Notes: a model not told the origin generated them from the sequence alone. Positions 34,900-48,020 are shown, counted from the first letter of the stretch. The stretch is 64,000 nt of DNA from Salvelinus alpinus (GCF_045679555.1 NC_092091.1:71469435-71533434), one strand, 5' to 3'. Numbers and translations: made by a program.

Positions 34900-36090
34900 G
34901 GATGGATCCCGAGGCAAATGTGGCTAACCAGTGAACCTCCAGGTGTTCATCATTAATACTGTGTCTCAGAAGTTTCTGTCCATGACTGATGCAACCCAAA
35001 AAAGTATTAAAGACAGAGTTAATGAGTACTTGAGGTCACCGAGAAAGTCTGGACATGGCCTGCTCTCCCTTATGAAAGGAATTAGGTATCTTTGCCATGT
35101 TTACTATGTACTGTAGGCTATGTTCATTGTCAGACTGCACAGTAGACTAATAAACATATGCATTTTGAAGTAGTCAACAACAACAACAAATCAATAACAT
35201 GTCCTACCACAGTGTGTTTTTGGTTGATGGCAAATATATAATACAGTCAATGGATTTGTGAATTAAATCGCTTTAATGTTGAATTATTTAAGGCTCCTTT
35301 CTCTTCTCTCTGCTGGAGTTATTTTAAGAATAAAGTAGGCTAATGAAGGCAACAAACTGTTGCTTACTGAAACTCCCAAAGCCATCCAAATGTTACAATG
35401 GGATTTGAAGCAAAAGCCGACCCGCGTATGGTCAACTATTTCAGCACCGTTTTGTGCTGCTCTGAGACAAGCAAGACTACTTAATAAACATATACAAGTA
35501 ATTCAAAAATATATTTATATTTTACCACTGTAGATGTTGCAGTCAGTCAGAGATGAGTCCTATTGTAAAGTGCAGCCTAAAGGCAAAAATGGGCAAACTT
35601 GCAATGTATTCAATGATTAAGTACTCTCAAACCAGATTTGCCCAACCCCTACAAATATATTCATTTAATATTAGCCCTGCATCATAATTGTATAAAAGCC
35701 CATTAGATATTAATGTAGAATCCTCTAAATGTAATTACATCTACTACTGTAATTTGTTGATCTGCATTGATCTGCAAGTATTTTAATTTAGAGATTCCGG
35801 TAAACTCCTTGATGTTTCCTTTCATGTGTCCAACCAATTATTATTGGATTATTCACCATGGCAACCAATGCAATGTATTTCTTAGTTAGGTCGGCTTGTT
35901 GGCAGAATTCACAGCCTGCTAGCTTGTGAAAAACAAAATGGCTCCAGCTGTCCATCACTACTGTAAATATAAAGAGTGGATATAGAGGGTGCAACCGGGA
36001 TATAGAGGGTGCAACCGGTAAGCACCTTAGGAGTAAATGTCAGTTGGCTTTCCATAGCCGAGGCATTCAGAGGTCAAGACAGCAAGTGAG
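34900..36090. other. Non-coding stretch, no gene recognised
   Basis: No supported gene. A 61-codon plus ORF (34931-35116; VSQKFLSMTDATQKSIKDRV) has no family I recognise. A 21-bp direct repeat (atatagagggtgcaaccgg) occurs twice at about 35980-36018. Confidence 0.4.
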
Positions 36091-36093
36091 TGA

Positions 36094-36105
36094 GTGAGTG
36101 AGACC

Positions 36106-36141
<36 letters not shown>

Positions 36142-36176
36142 CAGAGACAGAGACAGAGACAGAGACAGAGACAGAG
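36094..36176. repeat. GA and GAGACA microsatellite
   Basis: A GA run followed by about nine GAGACA units. Confidence 0.9.
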
Positions 36177-36407
36177 GATCAAAACACACACAGTAAGGCG
36201 TGTTAATGAGTTCCGAGAGCCGATCTGTTATCCAACCATTAGTTTAATATTAAAAACAGTCAAACGCTTCTCAAAAACGCCCTCTGGTGGTCAAACTAGC
36301 TCTAACTAGCGTTAATGACAACAATGTCTGACACTTAAATAACGTGTCATAGAATTCTGCGGCAGTACGCAAGTTGTGCTGCAGTATGATGCAACTTTTA
36401 TTTCTTC

Positions 36408-37428
36408 TCTAGGATAGGGGGCAGAGTTTTCACTTTGGGAAAAATAGCGTGCCCAATTTCAACTTCCTTCTACTCATCCCCAGAATATAAGATATGCATA
36501 TTATTAGTAGATTTGGATAGAAAACCCTCTGAAGTTTCTAAAACTGTTTGAATCATATTTGTAAGTATAACAGAACTTATGTAGCAGGCAAAACCCAGAG
36601 GAATAACCATTAAAACATTTTTTTTTTTTAAGTCACTGTCTGTTCAATGAGATTTCATTGGAATGCCAGATTTCTAATCACTGTGATCTCAGTTCCTACT
36701 GCTTCCACTGGATGTCACCAGTCTTAGGAAATAGGTTGAGGTTATTCATTTGTGCAATGAAGAAGGCCATCAGGAAGTAGAGTAACGTCATGTGTACTGT
36801 TTGAGAGTTGCACAAGCGTTTGTTTGTTGATCTCCTGTATTGAAAACAGATAGACCCGTCTTCAATTTGATTGATTATTAACGTTTACAAATAACTTAAG
36901 TTGTATTACAAAAGTACTTTGAAATGTTTTGGCAAAGTTTAGAGGTAATTTTTGAGATATTTTTGTAGTGACTTTGCGCAAATTGGAAGCTGTTTTTTTC
37001 TGGATCAACTGCGCCAAATAAATGGACAATTTGTATATATATGGACGGAATTAATCGAACAAAAGGACCATTTGTGATGTTTATGGGACATATTGGAGTG
37101 CCAACAAAATAATTTCGTCAAAGGTAATGCATGTTTTATATTTTATATCTGCGTTTTGAGTAGCGCCGGCATGGTTGAAATATGCTACACTCTCTTTGTT
37201 GACATTGTGCTATCATCATATTATAGCATCTTATGCTTTCGCCGAAAAGCCTTTTTGAAATCTGACATGTTGGCTGGATTCACAACGAGTGTAGCTTTAA
37301 TTTGGTATCTTATATGTGTGAATTAATGAAAGTTTGATTTTATATAATTTTTTTGAATTTGGCACTCTACATTTTCCCTGGCTATTGGCCAGGTGGGACG
37401 CTACCGTCCCGCTATCCCAGAGAGGTTT
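36408..37428 (+). repeat. Dispersed repeat family X, shortest complete-looking copy
   Basis: Begins tctctaggatagggggcaga and ends tcccgctatcccagagagg. The ends are imperfect inverted repeats (ctctaggataggggg against ctctgggatagcggg), which suggests a DNA-type non-autonomous element about 1.0 kb long. No transposase is encoded. Confidence 0.65.
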
Positions 37429-38223
37429 TTAAGGAAGAACCACTGTAGGCGTTGGCAAGACAGCACTAAACAGATCTGGGACTCTAGCTAGGGTTGGGGT
37501 AAGGTTTAGGTAAGAAGAATTGTTTAGGGGTTGGAGTGAGGTTAGAAAACAAAATTCAAGCCAGGAACCTTGTGTTATGGCTTCCATTCACCACCAACCT
37601 ATCACCTAGTAAGTGTATTTAACTCACACTGGGCAATGTAAGCTCTGCCCACTGACCATTGAGCTTTAATTGAACCAATCACATTCATTATGTCCTTGAG
37701 GCAGAGCTGCCCTCAGGGCAAGATTGAATATGGAAAACTGTCCCTAACCAATCTGGATTGTTGTTTGAGGTTTAGGCTAAATCTCTATCACCTGTTCACA
37801 TTCTTTTAACCAACCCGTTGTCCATCTGCTGGTGAATAAGAGAAAAAGCATTGGGCATTTAAATAAACCGATGACCAAACCACAAACAACATGGAAGCTG
37901 TCAAAAAACAAGGAAGATGAAGATGAAGGCACTTAAAATGCCTTTATTGTGGTCGTACGTTCAATGAAACAACACACAAAAAATGAATGTAAAAAAAGAA
38001 AGAAGAAAACAATGGAGCATATTATCTACAATATTGTATGTATACTGCATAACTTTGCTCTTCAATAAAACATATTGGTTCATTGAACAATATAGTTTAA
38101 AATATTAGAGATTGGGTTGCTAGATGGTGGTGTCATACATGACCGATGACATCACAATGGTCTTAAAGCCAATTTGAACAATGGGTTAATGAGGAAATGT
38201 ATCAGTCTTCATTGGTTATCAAC
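37429..38223. other. Upstream region of the USP gene
   Basis: No ORF supported. It should contain the promoter and 5' UTR of the gene starting at 38224, but I see no clear TATA box or CpG island. AT-rich, with a poly-A-like run at about 37975-38010. Confidence 0.45.
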
Positions 38224-41200
38224 ATGGCTTGTTTCTGCTGCTGCAAAAAGGTATGAAATCAGGTCATTTAATCGAGTAACAACTACTTATATTCTGGAGT
38301 AGTATTTCTTATATAGACCTAGTGGGATGAGTACAAGTTAAAGTACATTCTGATTGACAAATACATAAAAAGTGTACATGAAATGTACATGAAGTTTGGC
38401 TTTTGCAAATGTCACTCAATGTAACCTGTCTATACTGTGTTATTTGAGGTTTAGGATAGATAGCTAAGTTCCTCTAATTTAGGCCTACCTTTTCCTATTC
38501 TGATGACCCCATTCTTCCATTGGCTGGGGATCAAGGAAAAAAGTATTTAGCACTATCACATTTTCTTGTCAACAGAAAAAACGTCAGAAAGCAAATTCAG
38601 TTGATGTGGAGCAGAAGACAAGAAAGAAGAAGGAGAGTGGCACTTCATCCCCCTCTCCAATTCCATCTGACCGTTCTGAACAGAATGGCTTCGCCACCTC
38701 TGACCCCTCACCCTCTGACCAACTCTCCTCCCTCCATCCACCTCCCTCTCCTGTTAAATGTTCCTCTCAGCCTTGCTCTCCTGCTAAACAGCCCTCTGTA
38801 CCCCGGTCACCTGCCAAACACCCCTCCCCAGTGAAATCCTGTCCAGTGGTGTCCCATCCTAGTTCTCCCTCTCCTACCAACCCTCTAGACTGTCATGGAG
38901 ACACCAGCCATGAGGGCACAACAGTCAGGTAATTCAAACATAAAGTACAGTGCCATCCTAGAGTCTCTTTGGAGAGTTGGGTTTAGTGCTACAAGACCAG
39001 GGCCAGTGTTTATCAAGAGTATGAGTGCTAATCTAGGATCAGGTACTCTGTCCATAATAATCTGATTTATTATGATCTAAAAGTCAAAACTGATCCTAGA
39101 TCAGACTCCTACTCTGAGACACTTGATAAACACAGTCCCAGAAAGTTATTTTCCTCAAACTGTAGTTTTAGGCTCTTCTATCCACATCTAGTGGATAAAG
39201 AGAGTACTAACCTATTGCCCTGGTCTACTTGGTACACTGCATTTATATGGACAGCAGTACATGCATAACTACTCAGACTGTGTTTATAGTACAGTATAGT
39301 ATTTAATAGAGAGACTGTGTAGAGTGATACTATCTCTGTGTTGGAGGCTTTAGACCTGTTTCTCTCCTTCCTCCAGACCTCTGTCTCTTCAGGAACACTC
39401 TAGTCCAAGACCCCAGAGGCCAGTCTCAGCCACCAGAAGCATGACTCTTCCCAGGGCCAGCTCAGCCACCAGAAGCATGACTCTTCCCAGGGCCAGCTCA
39501 GCCACCAGAAGCATGACTCTTCCCAGGACCAGCTCAGCCACCAGAAGCATGACTCTTCCCAGGGCCAGTTCAGCCACCAGAAACATGACTCTTCCCAGGG
39601 CCAGTTCAGCCACCAGAAACATGACTCTTCCCAGGGCCAGCTCAGCCACCAGCAGCATGACTCTTCCCAGGGCCAGCTCAGCCACCAGAGGGCCAGAAGA
39701 GACCCAGGGGGCCAGAGGAGAACGGGGGGCACTGGTTAAAATGGAACTTCTTGGGTAAACCACAACACACTTCAAATGTATTGAATATAAGTTATTTATT
39801 GTTTAAAGATAAGTGTCTGATATACTATGGGGATAGGGCTTACTATCGAGCATGTTCGTTTTATTAGATATTTATAAACCCATGAACTATGTCAACCTTG
39901 GTCTAAAGGACATCCACTTCTTTGTGTTAAATATCATTTATCCCTGACCAAGATGGCTGCCATTATCACCACTTTATAGAGATATGAAGGTTTATGATTC
40001 ATCTCTATGTGTGTACTGATGGCTGCTTCTTCTTCACAGGTTGCCTAACATTGGCAACACTTGCTTCCTTAACGCCACCCTGCAGTGCCTCCTGGTCCTG
40101 CCGTCCTTCTCAAAGGCAATCCTGCACCAGGAACAACTCTGGAGCTCCTCCCCCTTCTCCAACCTGCTCAGGTAAGGAAGGCTCAAAAGCAGACACTCAC
40201 CCCACACACCCATTATTTGTGGTCATAAATTAAAGAAGGGACACTCTTTTCACGCCACTTCTATAGAAAGTGATTGTCGTAGCAGGTTAGGAGAGCATTT
40301 TCACTAATCCTAACCCTTTTCCTAACCTTAACCACTTCATATTTTGCTGTGTATTGTATTTTTGGTTTATTTTCCAGTTTCTTTTTGTTTTCGGGAATCT
40401 TCATAACCAAGAGGAACAACAATGACACAATGATTATGATGTAGGCATTTGTAGGCCAATTTGGAAAGTGTAGAATGACTACATGACCCACAATGCTCAT
40501 TGACTGAACATTCCACCTTACCATGGGAAATTTGGTCGTTTTTTAAAATGCTCTGGAATTGAGAGCAGTATCCAAAACAAATATCTTAGGAGAATAAACA
40601 ACACATTTTTGTTGTTTGGCTTCATTGTCCGTCCTCAAAGGTGAAATTGCTTTGACTCGAATGAATAATTTCTAATGATGGGGTGCCGCTAGATAAAACA
40701 TATTTGTATATACTCATCTGCCTCTTCAGGCTTAAGCCAGTAGGTTGACACCATCCAGTCAGCTGCTAATTTACTCTCTGTCTCCCCTACAGGTGTCTGT
40801 CTGATGTGCACCGTTTGAGTCTACCTGACAGTGGTGCAAACCAGGCCTCAAAAACAGACCTCATGTGGAAGGTCAAGTACTCCTTGTCGGGATACGATTT
40901 GAAGTATCTGGGGGACACGCAACAGGTAACTGAGGCACTACTCTCTTGTGTACGAGCACTCTATTTGAAAGGGTTCATTTTATCTTCATCGTTTTCTTTT
41001 ATCTTGGTGTGTTTCTCTCTCTTCCTCATCATAGGACGCACACGAGTTACTTGTGAACATGCTGTGCCAGCTGAAGGAGGAGGGCATGATACTGAAGACA
41101 CTCGGGGTGAACTATTCCTGCCCTGTTTCTCAGCTGGAGTTCCAGCTTGTGTCGGTGCGCACATGTACCAGGTAAGAGATCCCATTGGTTGTAATGTATC

Positions 41201-43545
41201 TACTGAGAAGAGTGATTTTTCTACAAACAATATTACAAAACACATGGCATAACAGAAACATTGTAGAGACCTGACACAGAAACAGACTTGATGCATTTTC
41301 CTTCTCTTTGTGCTGCTTCTGAAGCTGTGGGCGCGAGTCGTCCACCAGAGAGGACTACAACCACCTCTCATTGGACTTCAGCCCTGAGCGCACCTTGCTG
41401 AGCAGCCTAGCACTCACTTTCAAAGTCAGCACTTAGGGCTCAGCCCTGCATGTAGAGACTAACACCCAGGGCAAGCTGCCCACTGCCTCAGAATACGCTC
41501 TTATTATTGTAGTGGTGTCATTCATTTTGTAATGCTTTTGTTTCTAACCAGGGTGAAAAGGTTCAATTCACATGTGAGGGTTGTAAAGGCCTCCACGCCT
41601 TAAAGGTGGAGCAGTTCCACACACTGCCTCTGTGAGTTGTCCCTTTATAACCTCTCATAGGACTAGCAGTGTTACATGAAATGAGTGGTCATTGTGTCCT
41701 GAGCCTTTAGGAGTAGTTACCTTCCTGAGCAGGTTGTAGGACTTAGGGATGAGCACCACCGAACACATTTCACTCCTCTGTTATTTTGTTGACTGGTTTC
41801 ATTGTCTGTCTGTTCATCTCTCTTCCTCTCTGTCTCTGGGTAGTGTGCTGGTTCTGCATCTGAAGAGGTTTGGAGGACCTGGGGGGTTGGAGAAGCTGGA
41901 GGCTCCTCTTTTGTTTCCTTCGGAGCTGAGGCTCTCCACCCTCTGTGGGGACATGGTGCCACACCTGCACAGTAACAGCCCACAGGCCCTCACCAACCAG
42001 GCCCCCAGCATCCAGGGGTCCATCCCCCAGACCCTCGCCAGCCAAGTCTCCAGCCCACCTGGAGAGGCCAAAGACAGCGCCCTCTGCTGTTCAGGTAGGT
42101 CATGGCACCATAACACTCTTCTTGCTCCAACACCACACAAACCACCCACTCCCAAAACGGTCCTGCTGACAGAGAAGCTGGAAGCTGCAGTTTAAAATGT
42201 TTCTCAGACATCTTTAGTGATGTATGGGAGCTGTTTTAGTCCAGCGCATTTCAGACAAGTGACCACGTTTTCACAGCTCTTGATATGTATATTTGACCCC
42301 TCAGATTCAAATGACCAGGAACCAGGAAAAGTGCTGCTGACAGCCTCAGTGGTGAGAAGAGAGAGAGAGATAGAGAGTGAAACCAGTGAAAAATAAGTTA
42401 TGACAGAACACTGAGATAGTTATGAGGAGTACACGATGTAGTAGACCTCCTGTAGTAGACTAGTACTGTAGTAGACTGTAGACAGTGTGGTGGACTGTAG
42501 AGGAAATGAGAATCCTACGACCACATGTGTTTTCTTACAGAAGCAGCAGCCAGTGCAGTCAGTGAATGGTTACTACCAGCTGACTGGGGTAGTCTCTCAT
42601 TTGGGAGGCTCCGCAAACTCCGGTAAGTAAATAACATAAAACACACACATGCAGATGCACAATGCATATGACATTTTTTGTCTTAGCCAGATTTGCAGGG
42701 GTATGGAACAAAATTACAAATCATTTGTGGACCGCAAATTGACCGTAAGAAGGCCAAACAGATATAATATTTTACTCATTTCAAACATTGCTTACATTTG
42801 TGTACAATCACATATATCTCTTTATTGTGCGTGGGAATACTTTGAAACAGATTTCCAAAATGAAAATCACTTGGAGCTGACTTGCTGGTGTTTTTACAGT
42901 CTTTTAAATATGACATTTTATTGGGTCAGAAAACATGGTGGGCCAAATAAATTCACCTGTGGGCCAAATTTGTCCCGTGTGCCGCCATTTGTGGATCCCT
43001 GGTGTAGGGGATAATTAGACCCGCCAATAGCATTTCGACCAAGCGAGAAAGGCTGCAGGCTTCAGAGTGAAGTGCCATCCCAACAAGCACTGCAATATGT
43101 TTAGAGTTTATGCAATTTAATTCAAAAGAATGGAGAGGCATGCCTAATTATATGCCAAGTGTATTTGTTTATCTCTGATTTCAAAACTTTACACATGTAA
43201 GAGATAAAATACCTCCCAAAGGAACTGTTTAACTGTTACAACACACTCTATTACCCACAATAGTCTGACCTTTGACCTCTAGTCTGTCTTCCTTGTTCCA
43301 CAGGGCACTACATTAGTGACATCTTGCATGCCAGTGGAAACTGGTTCTGCTGTAACGACAGCCAGGTGTCAATGTCCAATGAAGCCACTGTGCTGAGGAC
43401 CAGAGCCCGGAGTGCCTACATGCTCTTCTATATGTTCAGGTACTGCTGACTCTCGCCATCTATGTTCTTGTGTTTCTATTTATGTGTACGGTTCCTTTTA
43501 CCCTACAGGGCAAGAGAGCGGAAGGCCCCAGCACACAGGGCCTAA
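38224..43545 (+). CDS. Ubiquitin-specific protease, USP26/29/37-like, 13 exons
   Basis: Exons: 38224-38250, 38576-38928, 39377-39754, 40040-40171, 40793-40925, 41035-41171, 41325-41424, 41552-41631, 41844-42094, 42305-42351, 42541-42622, 43304-43439 and 43509-43545. All introns are GT-AG and phases match; the sum is 1893 nt (630 aa). The enzyme should cleave ubiquitin from substrates. The Cys box LPNIGNTCFLNATLQCLL, a QQDAHELL motif, zinc-ribbon pairs CTSCG and CEGCKG, LVLHLKRFGG and the His box GHYISDI followed by WFCCNDS are all present, so it looks catalytically competent. Before the catalytic domain is a Ser/Pro-rich region and a 12-residue repeat (exon 3). The start is inferred: a 9-codon first exon, MACFCCCKK, whose cysteines could be acylated. 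It is much shorter than mammalian USP37 and without a visible PH-like region. Resemblance to USP37 is from memory of the family, so no symbol is given. Confidence 0.85.
39017..39130. mobile_element. Palindromic MITE in USP intron 2
   Basis: tttatcaagagtatgagtgc and ctaatctaggatcag at the left are answered by ctgatcctagatcag and cttgataaacac at the right. The central loop is about 40 bp. It is a common short palindromic fish repeat. Confidence 0.65.
39427..39690 (+). repeat. 36-bp coding tandem repeat in USP exon 3
   Basis: About seven units of agccaccagaagcatgactc plus ttcccagggccagctc encode SSATRSMTLPRA. All lie within exon 3 just before the catalytic domain, without indels or stops in the gene's frame. 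Unit number is likely to be polymorphic. Confidence 0.88.
42660..43016. repeat. Repeat-like segment in USP intron 11
   Basis: Contains ggtgggccaaataaattcac, gtgggccaaatttg and gccgccatttgtggatccct, words resembling dispersed fish repeats. The plus ORF at 42649-43014 lies across it with no recognised domain and is not a USP exon. Confidence 0.45.
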
Positions 43546-43844
43546 CAGGAGCACCAGCACCAGCCCCAGCATAAACAGGGGTAGTACCAGGCCAAGCCTC
43601 AAAACCCCCAGCCCAGCCTCAACAAAAGCAGCATTTGGACCATTTTCAACAACCCCAGCCCAGCCTCAACATGGGAAGAACGAGGCCCAGTCTCAACATG
43701 GGCAGAACAAGACCCAGCCCCAACAACCTCAGACCTGCCTCAACATGGGAAGGATTTTTTCTAGGATTTTTCCTGTGGTCAGCTCAATTCAGTTAACGAT
43801 TACAGTCCTTAACGATTACAAGCATACCTTGACATACTGTATGG
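43546..43844 (+). other. Presumed USP 3' UTR
   Basis: Follows the TAA at 43543-43545. It includes imperfect repeats of ccagcccagcctcaaca between 43590 and 43760. No further coding exon is seen. At about 43845 the sequence switches to one homologous to the region upstream of lectin C exon 1 (ggtagtgaaactctttatc). Confidence 0.5.
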
Positions 43845-43904
43845 TAGTGAAACTCTTTATCTGTCAACCACAGTGGATTAGAAACACTGGCAACCACGTG
43901 ACTC

Positions 43905-44545
43905 CCACCAGCCTTAGATTGATAATATAATACATGATATGACTCCCACCAGTCTTAGTTTGATACTATACTACATGATATGACTCCCACCAGCCTTAGT
44001 TTGATAATATAATACATGATATGACTCCCACCAGCCTTAGTTTGATAATATAATACATGATATGACTCCCACCAGTCTTAGTTTGATAATATACTACATG
44101 ATATGACTCCCACCAGCCTTAGTTTGATAATATAATACATGATATGACTCCCACCAGTCTTAGTTTGAATATATAATACATGATATGACTCCCACCAGCC
44201 TTAGTTTGATAATATAATACATGATATGACTCCCACCAGCCTTAGTTTGAATATATAATACATGATATGACTCCCACCAGCCTTAGTTTGATAATATAAT
44301 ACATGATATGACTCCCACCAGTCTTAGTTTGATAATATAATACATGATATGACTCCCACCAGCCTTAGTTTGATAATATAATACATTATATGACTCCCAC
44401 CAGCCTTAGTTTGATAATATAATACATGATATGACTCCCACCAGCCTTAGTGTGACAATATAATACATGATATGACTCCCACCAGCCTTAGTTTGAATAT
44501 ATAATACATTATATGACTCCCACCAGCCTTAGTGTGATAATATAA
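43905..44545. repeat. 41-bp minisatellite, about 16 units
   Basis: Unit ccttagtttgataatataat plus acatgatatgactcccaccag. The same sequence exists as a single unit at about 22006-22046 and 58147-58187, upstream of lectin C exon 1 and its A' copy, so this array is a local expansion at the third copy of that flank. Confidence 0.88.
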
Positions 44546-45203
44546 TGCATAGTATGACTCTATATCATATTATATGATGTATGTGTGAATTCACAGGGTG
44601 ACAATTTTGGATGTGCTAACATTATTAGGGATCCTGTTAATTGACATATACACTACATATATCCTGACTGAGCACATTATGGATCTCACTCTGTGACTAG
44701 TAGTGTAGGGGGTAGATGCTGATCTTAGGTCGGTTTTGCATTTCCACCACAAATGGTTAAGGTTAGGATTGGGGGAGATAAACCTGATCCTAGATCTGTA
44801 CCTAGGGGAAACTTCCCCCCGGAGTGTGACCGGCCACCAATGGCCATATAGGGATCTTTCTATCTGTGATGTCTGTGAAGAGTTACTCAGAATGACAAGC
44901 AGAAGTTCTGACAATATCTCCATAGTTCCAGTTTGATGGATTTAAGAGAATAGAAAAAAAATATTTAACAAACTTCACATGTTTTATGACCAAAAATTAA
45001 TATTTCCACCCTGTCTTTTAGTACAACATAACATATACATACCAGTTACATCAAATGACACAACTCTCTCTGCACTGATTCCACTGTTCCACATGACATC
45101 TACCAACATGAACTATTATACAACTCTATAGCTCTACTCTATTCCACAGGAGGAGAGAAAGCATCACACAGATCCTAACATACAGGGACAGAGTCAAAGG
45201 TGT

Positions 45204-46288
45204 CCCTCTGGTGGACGTAGTACTAACTACAGGTACAGCTGTAGTGTTGCTGACAGAGACCTGGGTGGATGTAGTACTAACTACAGGTACAACTGTAGTG
45301 TTGGTGACAGAGACCTGGGTGGATGTAGTACTAACTACAGGTACAGCTGTAGTGTTGCTGACAGAGACCTGGGTGGATGTAGTACTAACTACAGGTACAG
45401 CTGAAGTGTTGGTGACAGAGACCTGGGTGGATGTAGTACTAACTACAGGTACAGCTGTAGTGTTGGTGACAGAGACCTGGGTGGATGTAGTACTAACTAT
45501 ACCTACAGCTGTAGTGTTGGTGACAGAGACGTGGGTGGATGTAGTACTGACTACAGGTACAGCTGTAGTGTTGGTGACAGATACCTGGGTGGATGTAGTA
45601 CTAACTACAGGTACAGCTGTAGTGTTGGTGACAGAGACCTGGGTGGATGTAGTACTAACTACAGGTACAGCTGTAGTGTTGGTGACAGAGACCTGGGTGG
45701 ATGTAGTACTAACTACAGGTACAGCTTTAGTGTTGGTGACAGAGACCTGGGTGGATGTAGTACTAACTACAGGTACAGCTGTAGTGTTGGTGACAGAGAC
45801 CAGGGTGGATGTAGTACTAACTACAGGTACAGCGGTAGTGTTGGTGACAGAGACCTGGGTGGATGTAGTACTAACTACAGGTAAAGCTGTAGAGTTGGTG
45901 ACAGAGACCTGGGTTGATGTAGTACTAACTACAGGTACAGCTGTAGTGTTGGTGACAGAGACCTGGGTGGATGTAGTACTAACTACAGGTACAGCTGTAG
46001 TGTTGGTGACAGAGACCTGGGTGGATGTAGTACTAACTACAGGTACAGCTGTAGTGTTGGTGACAGAGACCTGGGTGGATGGAGTACTAACTACAGGTAC
46101 AGCTGTAGTGTTGGTGACAGAGACCAGGGTGGAGGTAGTACTAACTACAGGTACAGCTGTAGTGTTGGTGACAGAGACCTGGGTGGATGTAGTGCTAACT
46201 ACAGGTACATCTGTAGTGTTGATGACGGAGACCTGGGTGGATGTAGTACTAACTACAGGTACAGCTGTAGTGTTGGTGACAGAGACCT
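45204..46288. repeat. 54-bp minisatellite in A', about 20 units
   Basis: Same array as at 574-1604 with one extra unit. A few private variants near the distal end (for example a ggagtactaac and an accagggtgg change near 46080-46130) show that the extra unit and point changes arose after the copies separated. ORFs are open on both strands, as in A. Confidence 0.9.
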
Positions 46289-46397
46289 GGGCCCGGTTTC
46301 CCAGAAGCATATTTAGGCTAAGTTCATCTTTGAACAATAGCATCCTGTGGTTGTAACGATGGACTTAGCCTTACGATGCTTTTGGGAAACCGGGCCC
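46289..46397. mobile_element. Palindromic MITE, A' copy
   Basis: Duplicate of 1605-1713, with several substitutions in the left arm (ccagaagcatatttaggc instead of ccaaaagcatattaaggc). Confidence 0.75.
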
Positions 46398-46476
46398 TGG
46401 GCTGTAGAGCTCACAACCATCCCCACAGACGCGTTTTGTCTCCTAGAGATTAAAGTACTTTGGTGTGAAAAGTGCA

Positions 46477-46689
46477 AATCAATCCCAGAACAACAGCAAA
46501 GGACCTTGTGAAGATGCTGGAGGAAACAGGTACAAAAGTATCTATATCAACAGTAAAATGAGTCCTATATCAACATAACCTGAAAGGCCGCTCAGCAAGG
46601 AAGAAGCAACTGCTCCAAAACCGCCATAGAAAAGCCAGGCTACAGTTTGCAGCTGCACATGGGGACAAAGATTGTACTTTTTGGAGACG
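46477..46689 (+). pseudogene. Tc1-like transposase relic, A' copy
   Basis: Duplicate of the relic at 1793-2005, with the same stops; it was therefore dead before the segmental duplication. Confidence 0.7.
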
Positions 46690-48020
46690 CCCCCCGGCGT
46701 CTCTTCATAGTATTCTTCAGATCGCTTCATAGTTCAAGAGGATGGCCCAACATCATTCAAGTTTTGGAACAGTTCTCTCCATGCTTACTCCATGTGGACT
46801 TCTGTCCCACTCCTGAGAGAAAAGCAGTTGATAGCCATGATTAGATGCTATACACCGGGTTGCTGGCTTGGACTCAGGTCTCTCGGTAGAAGTGGTGCGG
46901 GACAGGGCCGGATTTAACGCCTTTGTCGCTCTTCTTCAGCCGGTTAGAGGGGGTTTTGAGGTTCACACCGTCCTCGAGGTCAAATTATTCCTTCCATGCA
47001 TTAAGACAATGACTGCAGTCACCCTCGTGATAACCCCAAGAGAGGACAGAAACACAGTTTAGTTCAGTTATTTATAGTATTCAGGAAATCCAGACAAGCA
47101 TTGACAATATGACAATGTATTACTTTTACCAATTATTCTTAAAACGTATCGCTAAACATATGTCAAAGAGAATAGCAACACATTCTGTTGAAAACGTTAT
47201 TCGTTTTTTAATTCGTTTTTTTCAAATTGATTTATACTCCCCATCACACTGTCAACTTCATCGCAGAGTTACAGGATCAGGAAGTTAGACCTCTAACCCA
47301 TCGGCAGAAATCCCAGTAATCCAGCAGACCCAACCTGGTGAGATTTGTATCGAAACAGAACAGAACAAGCAACACAACAGTTCACTCCTTCATGTATCAC
47401 TCGATACACCCCTACATATCACTATTCCCCCATTTCTGACAGAATGTGAGTAATGTGTTAAAATAACAAAACAACACTACTGGTTAAAAAACAAAACAAA
47501 ATAATTTCAAAGAACAGATCGAATTAGAATCACTACCGATAATAACTCCATAACGAAAACAAATAGTACCCATACAGTCATAGGAAAATAGACTTAAATG
47601 GCTGCAATCCCGTTAACGGGATCGATATGACAACAGCCAGTGAAAGTGCAGGAAAGTCATAGGAAAATAGACTTTAGACAGCCTACCCTTGTTCAAAGGC
47701 AACGCCCTCTCCTTCTTCCCGTTGGTCTGAGTCACAGATAGGGCTATGGACCATAAACTTCATCATAATTATTAGTATTACTAATGACCTTCAAATCAGT
47801 ATAACAAATGACCTTAAAATTCATCATCCTATTGTCTTTCCAGTGAGGGTGATCAAACAACACTAGAAAGTCAGGAAAGCGGTCATACAAACCCTTCCAA
47901 GAAGTGTTTCTTACTATATTAGACTAATTAATGAAAAATAGTCAAACGTTTTGTCTCATCATATTGTCTCATCATTTCTATAATCCCCCCTTTGACACAT
48001 GGTCCTTACCATGCGTCAAG

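Noticed and set aside
42649..43014. 121-codon plus ORF in USP intron 11 as an extra exon.
   Set aside because: Exons 11 and 12 join in phase without it, and it overlaps repeat-like sequence.
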